64,000 nucleotides of DNA from Paenibacillus agri (GCF_013359945.1 NZ_JABWCS010000214.1:1-64000), one strand, 5' to 3'. Positions 37,313 to 47,347 are shown, counted from the stretch's first letter. Made by a program: numbers and translations. The notes: generated by a model not told the origin, from the sequence alone.

Positions 37313-37954
37313 ATGAAGAAGATCAAAGTGTTGCAGAATATGGCGTCCGTAGGTGTGGTGGCGGTGATTCGGGGTGATCATCCAGAGGATGCTTACAAGA
37401 TGTCGGCAGCTTGTATCGACGGTGGACTGAACAATATTGAGGTGACGTTCACTACGCCTTCCGCAGATGTTGTCATCAAGAGGCTGGTTGAAGAATACGG
37501 AGACCGTGCAGTGATTGGTGCGGGAACGGTGCTGGACCCGCTGACGGCGAGAATCGCGATTTTGGCAGGCGCGGAATTTGTGGTGAGTCCTTCTTTTGAA
37601 GAAGAGACGGCGAAAATGTGCAATCTCTACAGCATTCCTTTTATGCCTGGCTGTATGACGCTGAATGAGATGAAGGAAGCGCTGAAGTTTGGTGCGGATG
37701 TGCTCAAGCTGTTCCCTGGCAGTGCTTTCGGTCCAGATTATATTAAGGCAGTCAAGGGTCCGATGCCTTATGTGAACATCATGCCGACAGGCGGGGTGGA
37801 TTTGAATAACATGGACAAATGGATTAACGGTGGCAGTCTCGCTGTTGGTATCGGGGGTAACCTGACGGCTCCAGCGAAGGAAGGGCGCTACGATCTCATT
37901 ACAGAGCTGGCGGCACAATATGTGGCTAAGTTCAAGGAGATCAAAGGCGCGTAA
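37313..37954 (+). CDS. kdgA: 2-keto-3-deoxy-6-phosphogluconate aldolase
   Basis: This class I aldolase splits KDPG into pyruvate and glyceraldehyde-3-phosphate. The 213-residue protein shows E43 in NIEVTFTTP, the phosphate-binding GAGTVL (69-74) and the Schiff-base lysine K132 in GADVLKLFPGSAFGP; IMPTGGVDLNN and GIGGNL complete the barrel. ATG 37313 follows GGGAGG. It works directly after kdgK, and both are likely under the LacI-family gene at 34803. Confidence 0.95.
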   Translation: MKKIKVLQNMASVGVVAVIRGDHPEDAYKMSAACIDGGLNNIEVTFTTPSADVVIKRLVEEYGDRAVIGAGTVLDPLTARIAILAGAEFVVSPSFEEETAKMCNLYSIPFMPGCMTLNEMKEALKFGADVLKLFPGSAFGPDYIKAVKGPMPYVNIMPTGGVDLNNMDKWINGGSLAVGIGGNLTAPAKEGRYDLITELAAQYVAKFKEIKGA

Positions 37955-37998
37955 GCTGTTTTGGAAGATACGCATAACAAGGGGAATCTATCGATAAT

Positions 37999-38037
37999 AA
38001 GGCTGGCGGACCGGGTGACGGTGCGGCGGCTTTTTTA
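37999..38037 (+). terminator. probable terminator of kdgA
   Basis: An imperfect G+C-rich hairpin (AAGGCTGGCGGACC with GGTGCGGCGGCTT) is followed by TTTTTT. The stem has mismatches. The remainder of 37955-38304 holds the next promoter. Confidence 0.5.
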
Positions 38038-38247
38038 ATTTTGTTACTTTTGTCCAAGTATGGGGCGTGTTATGGCAACTGGTTTCATTTTTGTAATCGA
38101 ATTATTGAAAAGAGTATTTGAATGAGGGGCGCTTCCCCTGTATGCTTAGTAAGGATTATCAGATTGTACCGGAAGCAGTAAAGAACGCCGGGTGCAGCAT
38201 GACGAAGAAAATAAAGTTTGGTATTCTTAAAATAACGATTACAAGGA

Positions 38248-38274
38248 TGCAACATATTCGCAGTCTTGCGCGTC
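38248..38274 (+). promoter_or_regulatory. ECF-type promoter upstream of the second sigma gene
   Basis: TGCAAC (38248-38253), 17 bases, CGTC (38271-38274), 30 bases before the GTG start. This matches the TGAAAC-N16/17-CGTC consensus of SigM/SigW-like factors, so the gene is probably autoregulated. Confidence 0.6.
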
Positions 38275-38304
38275 AGTAAGATTGCATAGAGAGGGGGAAC
38301 CTTC

Positions 38305-38853
38305 GTGGTGGAGCAGGGACTCATCAGAGCCGCTCAAGCGGGCGATCGCGACGCTCTAATCACCCTATTGCGAGAAATAGAAGGGACTGTATACAAGACA
38401 GCCTTTTACATTTTGCATAATGAACAGGATGCGCTGGATGCGTCTCAGGAGGCTTTGATCCGGGTGTATACCAAAATTGGTTCCTACGAGGAAAAAGCCC
38501 AGTTCAAAACATGGGTACAGCGTATCGTGACCAATATATGCATTGACAAATTCAGGAGAACCAAGCCTACGGTGTCTATTGATGAGCATGAAATGGTGTT
38601 TCAGGATAAGCATAACGTAGAGCGGGAAGTGCTGTCGGGCTATTTAGCCCAGGATATACGTGAAGCGATTGACCAGCTCCCGGAACATCACCGGACGGTC
38701 ATTGTACTGCGGTATTTGCAGGATTTTTCTTACAACGAGATTGCAGACTGTTTGGACCTGCCTCTGAATACAGTGAAATCCTATCTGTTCAGAGCAAGGC
38801 AGCAGCTGCAAAATAGACTTCAGGAGTATCAGAAAGGTGGTGTATCGGGATGA
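38305..38853 (+). CDS. ECF RNA polymerase sigma factor (SigW/SigM-like)
   Basis: The 182-residue protein has region 2 (about residues 25-90: LHNEQDALDASQEALIRVYTKIGSYEEKAQFKTWVQRIVTNICIDKFRR, with the RRTK end) and region 4 (about 118-170: LPEHHRTVIVLRYLQDFSYNEIADCLDLPLNTVKSYLFRAR). GTG 38305 has GAGGGGG seven bases upstream. Its stop overlaps the anti-sigma start by four bases. It has its own ECF-like promoter at 38248. Confidence 0.93.
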   Translation: MVEQGLIRAAQAGDRDALITLLREIEGTVYKTAFYILHNEQDALDASQEALIRVYTKIGSYEEKAQFKTWVQRIVTNICIDKFRRTKPTVSIDEHEMVFQDKHNVEREVLSGYLAQDIREAIDQLPEHHRTVIVLRYLQDFSYNEIADCLDLPLNTVKSYLFRARQQLQNRLQEYQKGGVSG

Positions 38854-40097
38854 GTTGCGCGGAGGTGATGGAATGGATGCACCGTTATTTGGATCATGAT
38901 CTCAGTCAGGATGAGATATTAGAGATGTTCCGTCATATCGACAATTGTCCTTCTTGCGCGGAGGTCTTTGACTCACTGTCCACATTGTCCAAGTCACTCG
39001 AGCAGATGCCGGATGTGAAGCCTCCTTTCAGTCTAGTGGACTCTATTCTGCCGAAGCTGGCTGAATTGGACCGTGGACTTCATCAGCCAAGCACCATCAA
39101 GGCCGAGGATCATCCACGGGATGAACAGGTGGTCGTGCCGTTCTCACGCAAAGTCTCCCATAAGAAGCCCGCAAGGGGTCATTCCATGGCGAGACGGACA
39201 GGCATTGGGGCGGCAGCCGCTGCAGTTATATTGGGTATTGCAATTTTTTATGCGCCGCCAAAAATGCCGAGTGCCGAAGTGGACCAGTTATTGAATCGAA
39301 GTGCAGATAAGGCTTTAAGTAATAATGCAGCCGTTGGCGATTCTTCCGAATCCTCATTCAAGAGTGCTGAGGTGGGGACCACTGAAGGGGACGATAAGGG
39401 AGCCAATTCCAGTGAGAGTGCCAGTACCTTTGGTGCTACGGATGTTACTGCTCAGGATGGAGGCGGTGCCGCTGATCCTTCGCAGGACGCTGCTCCATCC
39501 GCTACGCAAAGTGCTACACCGGGGGGTGGCGCTGCACCTGCTCCAGTAAAGACCAAGGAGCCGGTGAGAACAGAAAAACCCAAGAAGAACAGTCGGGTCA
39601 CTACACCAACCCCGAAGGCCTCTGTTCCGACAGATCAGCTTAAGGTGCAGAGGGATTTGACGAATGACACGGAGGGTTTTGACCAAGGAATGCAAGATTC
39701 AGTGAGTTCAGCGGGTGAAGGTGCGCCGTCTCCGGGCGAGGCTGGGGATACTGCGATGGGATTGCTTCCGCCGAGTTCGGCGTTGAACGCCGCGGCACCA
39801 CAGGCGACCTGGACTTCCCCGGATGGACTTCACAAGGCAGAATTAGCCGGGCAGCAATTGGTTATCTATAGTCTGGCTGCGGGTGAGTCAGGCGGTGAGC
39901 AGGCGGTGACTTCCCTGCCGCTGGAAGGAACATGGGTGTCCGGGGAGTGGTCGCCAGATGGTACCCAGTTCACTTATGTGACTTCACAACAAGGAACGAA
40001 TGTAACCAAGACATTCACTGTGGAGCCTGCTGGCAGTCCTGTTGCTCCTTCGGCTTCACCTACTCCACAGCCGTCTGCGACGCCTACGGGAACCTAA
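38850..40097 (+). CDS. zinc-binding anti-sigma factor with long outer domain
   Basis: The 415-residue protein begins with a zf-HC2 anti-sigma domain (SCAEVMEWMHRYLDHDLS, then HIDNCPSCAEVF: H-x3-C-x2-C at about residues 30-37). A membrane segment follows (about 114-136), then a Ser/Ala/Pro/Thr-rich linker of about 170 residues and a C-terminal beta-rich part (WTSPDGLHKAELAGQQLVIY, WSPDGTQFTYVTS) resembling WD40-like or propeller strands. The zinc domain would hold the preceding sigma factor at the membrane until an envelope signal arrives. Confidence 0.85.
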   Translation: MSCAEVMEWMHRYLDHDLSQDEILEMFRHIDNCPSCAEVFDSLSTLSKSLEQMPDVKPPFSLVDSILPKLAELDRGLHQPSTIKAEDHPRDEQVVVPFSRKVSHKKPARGHSMARRTGIGAAAAAVILGIAIFYAPPKMPSAEVDQLLNRSADKALSNNAAVGDSSESSFKSAEVGTTEGDDKGANSSESASTFGATDVTAQDGGGAADPSQDAAPSATQSATPGGGAAPAPVKTKEPVRTEKPKKNSRVTTPTPKASVPTDQLKVQRDLTNDTEGFDQGMQDSVSSAGEGAPSPGEAGDTAMGLLPPSSALNAAAPQATWTSPDGLHKAELAGQQLVIYSLAAGESGGEQAVTSLPLEGTWVSGEWSPDGTQFTYVTSQQGTNVTKTFTVEPAGSPVAPSASPTPQPSATPTGT

Positions 40098-40264
40098 ATG
40101 TACAAATTGATTCCGGGTTGTCACTTTTTTCAGGGCACTGGAATATACTATGGCAAGAGAGAAGATGGAACCGGAATTTTGCAGGTTCGCAGAACATCGG
40201 TATGACCGTCGGCTGTGAGGTTTCTAGGGCCTTGCACACCGTCGTTTATATAGATGCGCCGCTG

Positions 40265-40309
40265 AAACGGAGGGACTTTGGCACAGGCTGCCAGAGTTCC
40301 TCCGTTTTT
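40265..40309 (+). terminator. terminator of the second sigma/anti-sigma operon
   Basis: AAACGGAGG-ACT-TGGCA pairs with TGCCA-AGT-CCTCCGTTT, then T residues. The rest of 40098-40407 shows no gene. Confidence 0.88.
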
Positions 40310-40407
40310 GCGTTCAGTTTTCATAAAAGGATTTTTTTGTTACAATAAAGCTTCGGGAAAGTTTAAGTGAATGAACGCCAGATGAATGAAGAAAAGGAAG
40401 TGGCAAG

Positions 40408-41427
40408 ATGGATGCCAAAGCGGCGGCCAAAGATATCAAACAGGGGAAAATTTCACCGCTGTATGTGCTGTACGGCAGCGAAAAATTCCGGATGAATGAA
40501 TTTGCGGCCATGCTGGAAGATCAATTGATTGCGAAGGAGGATCGTGACTTCGCGGTCATCCCTTTTGATCTGTCCGAAACGCCGGTGCAGGCGGTGGTGG
40601 AAGAGGCGGAGACGGTACCTTTTATGGTGCCGCGCAAACTGCTTCTGGTACGGGACGCCTCGTTATTCACTGCGGGCAAAGAGAATGCAAAGCTCGAGCA
40701 CAGGGTAGATGTGTTGAATGACTATCTACAGCACCCTGTAGACTATAGTGTGATTGTATTTATGGTTAACAGCGATAAACTCGATGAGCGCAAAAAAATC
40801 GTCAAAGCCGTAAAGTCCACCGGAACGGTGCTGGCCTTTAATCCCCTGGGAGCAGAAGAGTTGCTCCGGTGGGTAGAGAAAGGCATTAAGGATCGCGGCT
40901 GCATGGCGGCGCCAGGGACAGCTGAAGCGCTGATCGCCAATGCCGGGACCGGGCTGCAGGGCTTGACCGGGGAGATGGACAAGCTCTGCTTGTTCGCTGG
41001 TCAAGGTGGAACTGTAGACACGGCGGCCGTGGAGAGCCTTGTACACCGTGGTACAGAGCAGAACGTGTTCACGCTCGTGGAGGATATTGCGAACCTGCGA
41101 CTTGATAAGGCGCTGAATACATTATACGAGCTGCTGAAGCAGCGGGAGGAGCCGATCAAGATTGCGGCGCTGATCGCCCGGCAGTTCCGGATGATTTTAC
41201 AAGTGAAGGATTTATCGGCGCTCAGCTATTCGCAGGGGCAGATTGCTTCACAGCTTGGTCTGCATCCTTATGCGGTGAAGATTGCTGGTGAGCAAGCACG
41301 CAAGTTCGGCACCGACCGGCTGCGCCAGATCCTCAGCGCCCTCGCTGATCTCGATTACCAAATGAAGACGGGGGCTGTCGATAAGGTGCTTGGGCTTGAA
41401 ATGTTCATGTTGAAGCTAGGAGCCTGA
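40408..41427 (+). CDS. holA: DNA polymerase III delta subunit
   Basis: HolA opens the beta clamp as part of the clamp loader. The 339 residues show the N-terminal nucleotide-fold domain (YVLYGSEKFRMNEFAAMLEDQL, residues 16-37), the central region with VPFMVPRKLLLVRDASLF and VFMVNSDKLDERKKIVKAVK, and the C-terminal helical domain (LRLDKALNTLYELLKQREEPIKIAALIARQFRMILQVK). The place next to convergent rpsT is conserved in Bacilli. ATG 40408 has AAGGAAG upstream. The length is normal. Confidence 0.95.
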   Translation: MDAKAAAKDIKQGKISPLYVLYGSEKFRMNEFAAMLEDQLIAKEDRDFAVIPFDLSETPVQAVVEEAETVPFMVPRKLLLVRDASLFTAGKENAKLEHRVDVLNDYLQHPVDYSVIVFMVNSDKLDERKKIVKAVKSTGTVLAFNPLGAEELLRWVEKGIKDRGCMAAPGTAEALIANAGTGLQGLTGEMDKLCLFAGQGGTVDTAAVESLVHRGTEQNVFTLVEDIANLRLDKALNTLYELLKQREEPIKIAALIARQFRMILQVKDLSALSYSQGQIASQLGLHPYAVKIAGEQARKFGTDRLRQILSALADLDYQMKTGAVDKVLGLEMFMLKLGA

Positions 41428-41450
41428 GTCGTGCGCGTCCGCCTGAACCC

Positions 41451-41497
41451 AAAAAAGCCTGTCCATTCCTGTTGTTACAGGGCGGACGGGCTTTTTT
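41451..41497 (+). terminator. terminator of holA
   Basis: AAAAAAGCCTGTCC pairs with GGACGGGCTTTTTT. It is flanked by A and T runs, so it can act in both directions between the convergent holA and rpsT. Confidence 0.88.
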
Positions 41498-41526
41498 GGT
41501 GTTGAGGAAAAAAGAGTAATGAAGAC

Positions 41527-41564
41527 AAAAAAACCTAACCGTATGCAGCATAACGGTCAGGTTC
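41527..41564 (-). terminator. terminator of rpsT
   Basis: Read on the minus strand, ACCTGACCGTT pairs with ACGGTTAGGT, followed by seven T. Confidence 0.85.
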
Positions 41565-41590
41565 TTCAATGCTCAATATGAAAGTCGTTC

Positions 41591-41863
41591 TTAGGCTTGA
41601 GCCTTAAGAGCGTTCAATTTCTTCGCCAAGCGGGATTTTTTGCGGGCAGCCGCATTTTTATGAACCAGACCTTTAGTAACGGCCTTGTCCAGCTTTTGAG
41701 AAGCAGCTTGGAAAGCAGTTTGAGCATTTTCAACTTCCGTGCCAGTCAGAGCTACATCAGCAGCTTTCACGGCTGTACGAAGCGCGGACTTTTGGGAAGC
41801 GTTCAGTGCACGGCGTTTTTCGATCGTTTTTACACGTTTTACCGCGGATTTAATATTTGGCAT
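41591..41863 (-). CDS. rpsT: 30S ribosomal protein S20
   Basis: The 90-residue basic protein is S20: [33 protein letters not shown] at the N-terminus and [20 protein letters not shown] at the C-terminus. It binds 16S rRNA in the bottom of the 30S subunit. ATG 41863 follows AGGAGGTGA. It is transcribed against holA and divergently from gpr, as in other Bacilli. Confidence 0.98.
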   Translation of the reverse strand: MPNIKSAVKRVKTIEKRRALNASQKSALRTAVKAADVALTGTEVENAQTAFQAASQKLDKAVTKGLVHKNAAARKKSRLAKKLNALKAQA

Positions 41864-42042
41864 TGCATTCACCTCCTGTAAGACATTCGAAATCATCAAA
41901 TGATTCACAACTTAAAATAGTTTAGCATGCTCCATACTAAAATGCAACATAAAAAGCTTTCAAATTAAAGGATGACCTTTGCATAAACGTTGGCTTACAC
42001 TCGCACACTACCGATAAACGAGCATAGGAGGCTGATATAACA

Positions 42043-43041
42043 ATGGAACTGGATCTGCAACTGTATTCGGTGCGCACGGATTTGGCGCTTGAAGCGAGGG
42101 AAATGGCCCAAGGGCCGACAAAATCGCCGATTCCTGGTGTGAACGAGGAAGTCGAAGAATCGGACGGCATTAAAATCACCAGACTTGGTGTAGCGACTCC
42201 TGCCGGATCGCAGGCGATCGGACGTGCTATCGGCAATTATGTGACACTGGAAGTTCCGGGTCTGCGCGGCGGGGATACAGGTCTGCAGCAAAAGGTGGCA
42301 GAAGCCTTTGCCCGTGAATTTGAGGGTTTTATGACTCGAATCGGCATCGGCAAAGACTCCTCTGCGCTCATTGTCGGCTTGGGGAACTGGAATGTGACAC
42401 CAGACTCGCTGGGTCCACTGGTGGTCGAGAATGCACTTGTCACACGCCAGTTCTACGAATTGGTCCCGGACCAGGTGTCTCCAGGTTACCGGAAGGTCAG
42501 TGCGATTGCCCCGGGTGTACTTGGATTGACGGGAATTGAATCCAGTGAAGTGGTTCAGGGGATTGTGGATCGCACCAAGCCAGATGTTATTATCGCGATT
42601 GACGCGCTGGCCTCCCGCTCGCTGGAGCGGATTAATACCACCATCCAGATTGCTGATATTGGGATCCATCCCGGTTCCGGGATTGGCAATAAGCGGCGTG
42701 GTCTTACCCGGGAAGTGCTGGGTGTTCCGTGTATCGCCATCGGTGTTCCCACCGTCTGCTATGCCTCAACGATAGTCAACAACGTGCTGGAGATGATGAA
42801 AAGTCATTTCGGTCAGGGTGCTCCTACCAAGGAAATTATGGGGATGCTCGATGATATCTCGGAGCAGGATCGGCTTACGCTGGTGAAAGAAGTGCTGGAA
42901 CCGCTCGGCCATGATCTGATTGTTACACCTAAAGAAATAGATGAGTTCATTGAAGATATCGCCAATATTGTAGCTAGCGGATTGAACGCGGCGCTGCATG
43001 AGGCAGTCGATCCCACTAACGTGGGAGCATACACTCACTAG
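42043..43041 (+). CDS. gpr: germination protease GPR
   Basis: GPR degrades small acid-soluble proteins when the spore germinates. The 332-residue zymogen has the propeptide with SVRTDLALEAREM (residues 10-22), cleaved after self-processing, and the conserved regions VGLGNWNVTPDSLGP, GVLGLTGIESSEVV and ALASRSLERINTTIQIADIGIHPGSGIGN. It would be expressed in the forespore. ATG 42043 follows ATAGGAGG. spoIIP is next, the conserved order. Confidence 0.97.
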   Translation: MELDLQLYSVRTDLALEAREMAQGPTKSPIPGVNEEVEESDGIKITRLGVATPAGSQAIGRAIGNYVTLEVPGLRGGDTGLQQKVAEAFAREFEGFMTRIGIGKDSSALIVGLGNWNVTPDSLGPLVVENALVTRQFYELVPDQVSPGYRKVSAIAPGVLGLTGIESSEVVQGIVDRTKPDVIIAIDALASRSLERINTTIQIADIGIHPGSGIGNKRRGLTREVLGVPCIAIGVPTVCYASTIVNNVLEMMKSHFGQGAPTKEIMGMLDDISEQDRLTLVKEVLEPLGHDLIVTPKEIDEFIEDIANIVASGLNAALHEAVDPTNVGAYTH

Positions 43042-43051
43042 TCCAGAGCAA

Positions 43052-43098
43052 GACTCGGTGATCTGCTGTGATGGCGGTCCGCCGGGTCCTGTTTTTTT
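43052..43098 (+). terminator. terminator after gpr
   Basis: GACTCGG pairs with CCGGGTC and the interior GGCGG with CCGCC, followed by TGTTTTTTT. Confidence 0.65.
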
Positions 43099-43250
43099 AT
43101 GCGCCGTATTAATTTCATTCCTATTGATTGGATTTCTATTAAAATGCGGCTCTATTTGTTTGTCTTCTATTTTCGGTTCTAGCAGCACTCTTCTGCTCAT
43201 AGATTTGAAGTATAAGAGATTACAGAGGGCTGGAGGAGGACATAACAATA

Positions 43251-44639
43251 ATGAATAAAAAATGGTTTCAGCTATGGAACATCGGCCGGCTGCGGGGAAA
43301 AGTGCTGGATGTTTTGTCGCTGGGAAGAACGATGCTGCTGCTGGCCGGAGGCTCGCTTGTCTTCTTTATGCTGCTGGGCGCCGGCGGAATTGCCGGACAG
43401 AAGTTGAACTCTTCACCCATTCCTTCTATGAAAGGTCTTGCTGCCTCACTATCCAGCGGTTTCTTTATGGAAATCCTGGGGATGGAGGTGCCGCATTTGC
43501 CGCAAGGCAAGGAGGCGGAGGAGTTGTCACCTAAAAATGTAACATCATTTGTGTTTCAATTGCTGACCAGTGTGAATCCCGGCGATCCCAAAAGTCTTCT
43601 GGCCCGCGAGGTGCCGGGAATGGGCGCGGATGACCCCTTTCTACTACGAAAAGGGTCCGGCGGTGTGGCGGGCGCGCCTGCGGACTATCACCCCGGAACA
43701 GATGAGCTAGCCTCAGAAGACGGCGGGCAGGAACATGATCCTCCTGCAATCAACGGGACGGAGGATCCTGGTAGCGACGAAGGCTCTGTGCCAGATGTAC
43801 CGGTGGCCACCCCGTCGCCGGACACGGGCGGAGACAATGTACCAGAAGACACCTCAATCAAACGTGTCCTGATCTATCACTCGCATCCTCGGGAAGCTTT
43901 CAACCCCTTGCTGGGGGCGCAGAGCGATAATCCCAGTTCGTCGCTCCCCTCGAAGAATATTATGCTGGTAGGTTCATATATTGCCAAACGACTCGAAGAG
44001 CATGGCGTTGGGACGCTTCATTCCCAGGAGGACTATGCCACCAAGGTGAAGGATTACAAATGGAACTTCTCTTATAAATATTCCCGGATCACGGTTAAGG
44101 CGGCACTGGCGGGTAATGATCAGCTGACTGATCTCATTGACATTCACCGTGACTCACAGCGGCATGGCAAAACGACGACAGTCATCGATGGTAAAAGCTA
44201 TGCCCAGGTTTATTTTATTTTGGGACATGAAAATAAAGATTGGAAGAAAAACGAGGCTTTTGCGAACAAGATTCATCAGGAATTGGAAAAGAGCTACCCT
44301 GGCCTTTCAAGAGGCATTTGGGGCAAGACCTCTAGTCAGGGGAACGGGGAATACAACCAGTCGCTTTCCCCCAACAGTGTGCTCATAGAGGTGGGCGGAA
44401 TTGACAACACCGAGGAGGAGCTGAAACGGACCGCGGAAATTCTCGGGGACATCATTGCGGATGTGTACTGGAAGAATCAGAAGGCGGATAAAGTCGATGC
44501 GCCACAGACTGTAACTTCACCTGCCACAACGGCTCCAGCTGCACAGCCTGGGGGTGAACCGTCCGGCGACAGTGCCAAGGCAACAGGTGAAGCTGGTGGC
44601 CAAGCGGCAGGTAAAGCCCCAACGAACAAGGCGTCCTAA
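43251..44639 (+). CDS. spoIIP: stage II sporulation protein P
   Basis: SpoIIP is the peptidoglycan amidase and endopeptidase of the engulfment machine with SpoIID and SpoIIM. The 462 residues show an N-terminal membrane anchor (about 28-48), a Pro/Asp/Gly-rich spacer (about 120-205) and the amidase_3-like catalytic domain (about 207-410). Its zinc ligands are in VLIYHSHPREAF, YFILGHENKDW and VLIEVGGIDNTEEE. A further Ala/Pro/Gly-rich tail of about 50 residues ends the protein. GGAGGAGG lies 12 or more bases before ATG 43251. Confidence 0.95.
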   Translation: MNKKWFQLWNIGRLRGKVLDVLSLGRTMLLLAGGSLVFFMLLGAGGIAGQKLNSSPIPSMKGLAASLSSGFFMEILGMEVPHLPQGKEAEELSPKNVTSFVFQLLTSVNPGDPKSLLAREVPGMGADDPFLLRKGSGGVAGAPADYHPGTDELASEDGGQEHDPPAINGTEDPGSDEGSVPDVPVATPSPDTGGDNVPEDTSIKRVLIYHSHPREAFNPLLGAQSDNPSSSLPSKNIMLVGSYIAKRLEEHGVGTLHSQEDYATKVKDYKWNFSYKYSRITVKAALAGNDQLTDLIDIHRDSQRHGKTTTVIDGKSYAQVYFILGHENKDWKKNEAFANKIHQELEKSYPGLSRGIWGKTSSQGNGEYNQSLSPNSVLIEVGGIDNTEEELKRTAEILGDIIADVYWKNQKADKVDAPQTVTSPATTAPAAQPGGEPSGDSAKATGEAGGQAAGKAPTNKAS

Positions 44640-44667
44640 ATTTAACGTAAGGAGAGAAGGTGAGGAA

Positions 44668-45159
44668 ATGTCGCGAGTCGGAAGAAAATTGACAATGGTT
44701 GCTATCTGGGCTGGCATTGGTGTTCTGATTGGCATGCAATTCGGAGGGGGCGGGACCAAAATCTCCGATGTGCTTCCGGGCTGGGATTCCGGGACGCAAG
44801 CCGCACAGAACATTCCGGCAGCAGCAGGGGCTGGGGGAGTAAGGCAGCAGCCTGCTCCCAGCGCAGGTGCTCCCCAGACCTATGTGTACGTTCCTATGGC
44901 GGTCGATCCCGCAACCGGAGCGTACACGCCGCTCCCGGTGCGTACGGAGACGAGCGCGACGGCACAGACACAGAATAATCAGCCGCAGCAGGAGACGGAG
45001 GAGTACAACAATACGACTTTGACGCCGGAACAAATCCTGGTCCCGGAGGGGCAGAAGCCCACGGTGGATGTGCTGGCGGACAAGACGGCAGGGCTGCTCC
45101 AGGAGGCCTCGCAAAAAGGGATTCGCTGGGTCGTCTCGTTGTTTTCTTCAGCGGAGTGA
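44668..45159 (+). CDS. membrane-anchored hypothetical protein (YqxA position)
   Basis: The 163-residue protein has one membrane segment near the N-terminus (about residues 7-25, LTMVAIWAGIGVLIGMQFG) and an external Gln/Thr/Pro-rich region ending in an amphipathic helix (PTVDVLADKTAGLLQEASQKGIRWVVSLF). It occupies the place of yqxA between spoIIP and lepA in Bacillus; the resemblance is positional and in layout, and I did not confirm homology. ATG 44668 follows AAGGTGAGG. It may be made during sporulation with spoIIP, 28 bases upstream. Confidence 0.75.
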   Translation: MSRVGRKLTMVAIWAGIGVLIGMQFGGGGTKISDVLPGWDSGTQAAQNIPAAAGAGGVRQQPAPSAGAPQTYVYVPMAVDPATGAYTPLPVRTETSATAQTQNNQPQQETEEYNNTTLTPEQILVPEGQKPTVDVLADKTAGLLQEASQKGIRWVVSLFSSAE

Positions 45160-45237
45160 GGCTCCGATCCGGCATTAGTATTTTTACGCCGCAGGTAAGC
45201 TTTCCGCTCGATCTTCACTTACATGGCTCGACTTACG

Positions 45238-45279
45238 GCAGTGAATGCTCCTTTCAGGGGAGGGCGTTCACTGCTATTT
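45238..45279 (+). terminator. hairpin after the YqxA-position gene
   Basis: GCAGTGAA and TGC-CC pair with GG-GGC and TTCACTGC. The T tract is weak (TATTT), so termination may be partial. Confidence 0.6.
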
Positions 45280-45378
45280 GCACTGTGATTTTATCCCTTG
45301 CGTCAGCCCGGGATTGCTGGGGGAAGATTGTACTGTTATAATAAATGGATTAACATAGGCTGTCTGTGGGGGTAAGGA

Positions 45379-47193
45379 ATGACTGACGTACAGAAAAGAC
45401 AACAACAAATCCGCAATTTCTCGATTATTGCACATATAGACCATGGTAAATCGACCTTGGCTGACCGCATTTTGGAATATACGGGCGCGCTGACCTCCCG
45501 TGAAATGCAGGAGCAGGTACTCGATCAGATGGATCTGGAGCGCGAGCGCGGGATTACCATCAAATTGCAGGCCGTTCGTCTGAGCTACAAAGCTGACGAC
45601 GGTGAGGAATATTTGCTCAATCTGATTGACACACCGGGACACGTCGACTTCACCTATGAGGTCTCCCGCAGTCTTGCCGCCTGTGAAGGTGCGCTGCTGG
45701 TTGTGGACGCGGCACAAGGGATTGAGGCTCAGACCCTAGCCAACGTCTATCTGGCGCTGGATAATAATCTCGAGATTCTGCCTGTCATTAACAAGATCGA
45801 TTTGCCGAGTGCCGACCCTGAGCGGGTCAAGCAGGAAATCGAGGATGTCATCGGCCTGGATGCCAGTGAAGCCGTACTCGCTTCCGCTAAAGCCGGGATC
45901 GGTATCAAGGAAATTCTGGAGCAGGTCGTCAAGCAGGTCCCGGCGCCAACAGGCAACTCGGCAGATCCGCTGAAGGCACTGATTTTCGACTCCCATTACG
46001 ATCCGTACAAAGGCGTTATCGTCTATGTCCGCGTCATTGACGGCAGTATCCGTGCGGGCTCGAAGATCAAGATGATGGCTACCGACAAAACCTTTGAGGT
46101 TATTGAGGTGGGCGCGTTTATGCCTCGCATGACTATTGTGAAAGAACTGAATATCGGCGATGTAGGCTTTATCGTGGCTGGTATCAAGCATGTCGGAGAT
46201 ACCCGTGTCGGTGATACGGTAACGGATGCGAAGAATCCGACACCAGAGCCATTACCGGGTTACCGTAGAATCAACCCGATGGTCTATTGCGGTCTTTATC
46301 CAATCGAAACATCGGATTACAATGATCTGCGTGAGGCGTTGGAGAAGCTGCAGCTTAATGACGCATCGCTCAGCTTTGAGCCGGAAAGCTCAAGCGCACT
46401 TGGCTTCGGCTTCCGTTGCGGCTTCTTGGGTCTGCTCCATATGGAGATCATTCAGGAACGGATTGAGCGCGAGTTCAATCTGCCGCTGATTACGACGGCG
46501 CCAAGCGTTATCTACCGGATTATGCTGACAAGCGGGGAAATGATCCAGATTGACAACCCGTCACACTATCCGGAAATTGGCACTATCGATTACGTGGAAG
46601 AGCCGTATGTCAAAGCAGCAATCATCGTTCCGAATGATTATGTAGGTACGGTAATGGAGCTTTGCCAGAACAAGCGCGGCGAGTTCGTGAATATGGAGTA
46701 CCTGGATTCGAATCGGGTTACAATCACTTACCAGATTCCGCTGTCCGAGATTGTATATGACTTCTTCGACCAGCTTAAATCGGGCACGAAGGGTTATGCA
46801 TCCTTTGACTATGAGATTTCCGGCTACCGCCGTTCGAATCTGGTCAAGATGGATATCCTGCTCAACAACGAGCAAGTCGATGCCTTGTCCTTTATCGTGC
46901 ACCGCGACCGCGCCTACAACCGCGGACGCATTATCTGTGAGAAGCTGCGCGGCATCATTCCGCGTCAGATGTTCGAGGTGCCGATTCAGGCGACAATCGG
47001 AACAAAGGTTGTTGCGCGTGAGACCGTTAAGGCGATGCGTAAGAACGTCCTTGCCAAATGCTACGGCGGTGATATTTCGCGGAAGCGGAAATTGCTGGAG
47101 AAGCAGAAGGAAGGTAAGAAGCGCATGAAGCAGGTCGGCAGCGTAGAGGTGCCGCAAGAAGCGTTTATGGCGGTACTCAAGATCGACGAGTAG
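45379..47193 (+). CDS. lepA: elongation factor 4 (LepA)
   Basis: This is a 604-residue translational GTPase that back-translocates or remodels stalled ribosomes. G1 is AHIDHGKST (residues 18-26), G3 DTPGHVD (about 81-87) and G4 NKID (about 136-139). Domain II is followed by the EF-G-like domains and the LepA-specific C-terminal domain ([41 protein letters not shown]). The length and order are standard. hemW follows. Confidence 0.98.
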   Translation: MTDVQKRQQQIRNFSIIAHIDHGKSTLADRILEYTGALTSREMQEQVLDQMDLERERGITIKLQAVRLSYKADDGEEYLLNLIDTPGHVDFTYEVSRSLAACEGALLVVDAAQGIEAQTLANVYLALDNNLEILPVINKIDLPSADPERVKQEIEDVIGLDASEAVLASAKAGIGIKEILEQVVKQVPAPTGNSADPLKALIFDSHYDPYKGVIVYVRVIDGSIRAGSKIKMMATDKTFEVIEVGAFMPRMTIVKELNIGDVGFIVAGIKHVGDTRVGDTVTDAKNPTPEPLPGYRRINPMVYCGLYPIETSDYNDLREALEKLQLNDASLSFEPESSSALGFGFRCGFLGLLHMEIIQERIEREFNLPLITTAPSVIYRIMLTSGEMIQIDNPSHYPEIGTIDYVEEPYVKAAIIVPNDYVGTVMELCQNKRGEFVNMEYLDSNRVTITYQIPLSEIVYDFFDQLKSGTKGYASFDYEISGYRRSNLVKMDILLNNEQVDALSFIVHRDRAYNRGRIICEKLRGIIPRQMFEVPIQATIGTKVVARETVKAMRKNVLAKCYGGDISRKRKLLEKQKEGKKRMKQVGSVEVPQEAFMAVLKIDE

Positions 47194-47243
47194 GCTGCTG
47201 TAATCACATCGAAGCTGCTTCATTTATAAGAAAACAATCCTGT

Positions 47244-47269
47244 AAGGGAAGCCGTCAGGCTTCCCTTTT
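47244..47269 (+). terminator. terminator of lepA
   Basis: AAGGGAAGCC pairs with GGCTTCCCTT around GTCA, then TTC. Confidence 0.8.
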
Positions 47270-47281
47270 CTGGAGATTCGA

Positions 47282-47347
47282 AGGTTTAAACCTATATGAG
47301 AAACGGGTACCCACCTCTTCATAGAGGAAGGCGGAGCCGTTTCTTCT
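47282..47347 (+). repeat. third copy of the leuS-leader double-hairpin element
   Basis: A short palindrome AGGTTTAAACCT (47282-47293) is followed by hairpin B (47298-47345), GAGAAACGG...CCGTTTCTTCT, matching B2 of the leuS leader (10337-10384) in both arms and much of the loop. It lies in the lepA-hemW gap. Confidence 0.65.

Noticed and set aside
40098-40264. Extra gene between the anti-sigma gene and holA
   Set aside because: The open frame there is an off-frame continuation of the anti-sigma coding strand with no start signal.
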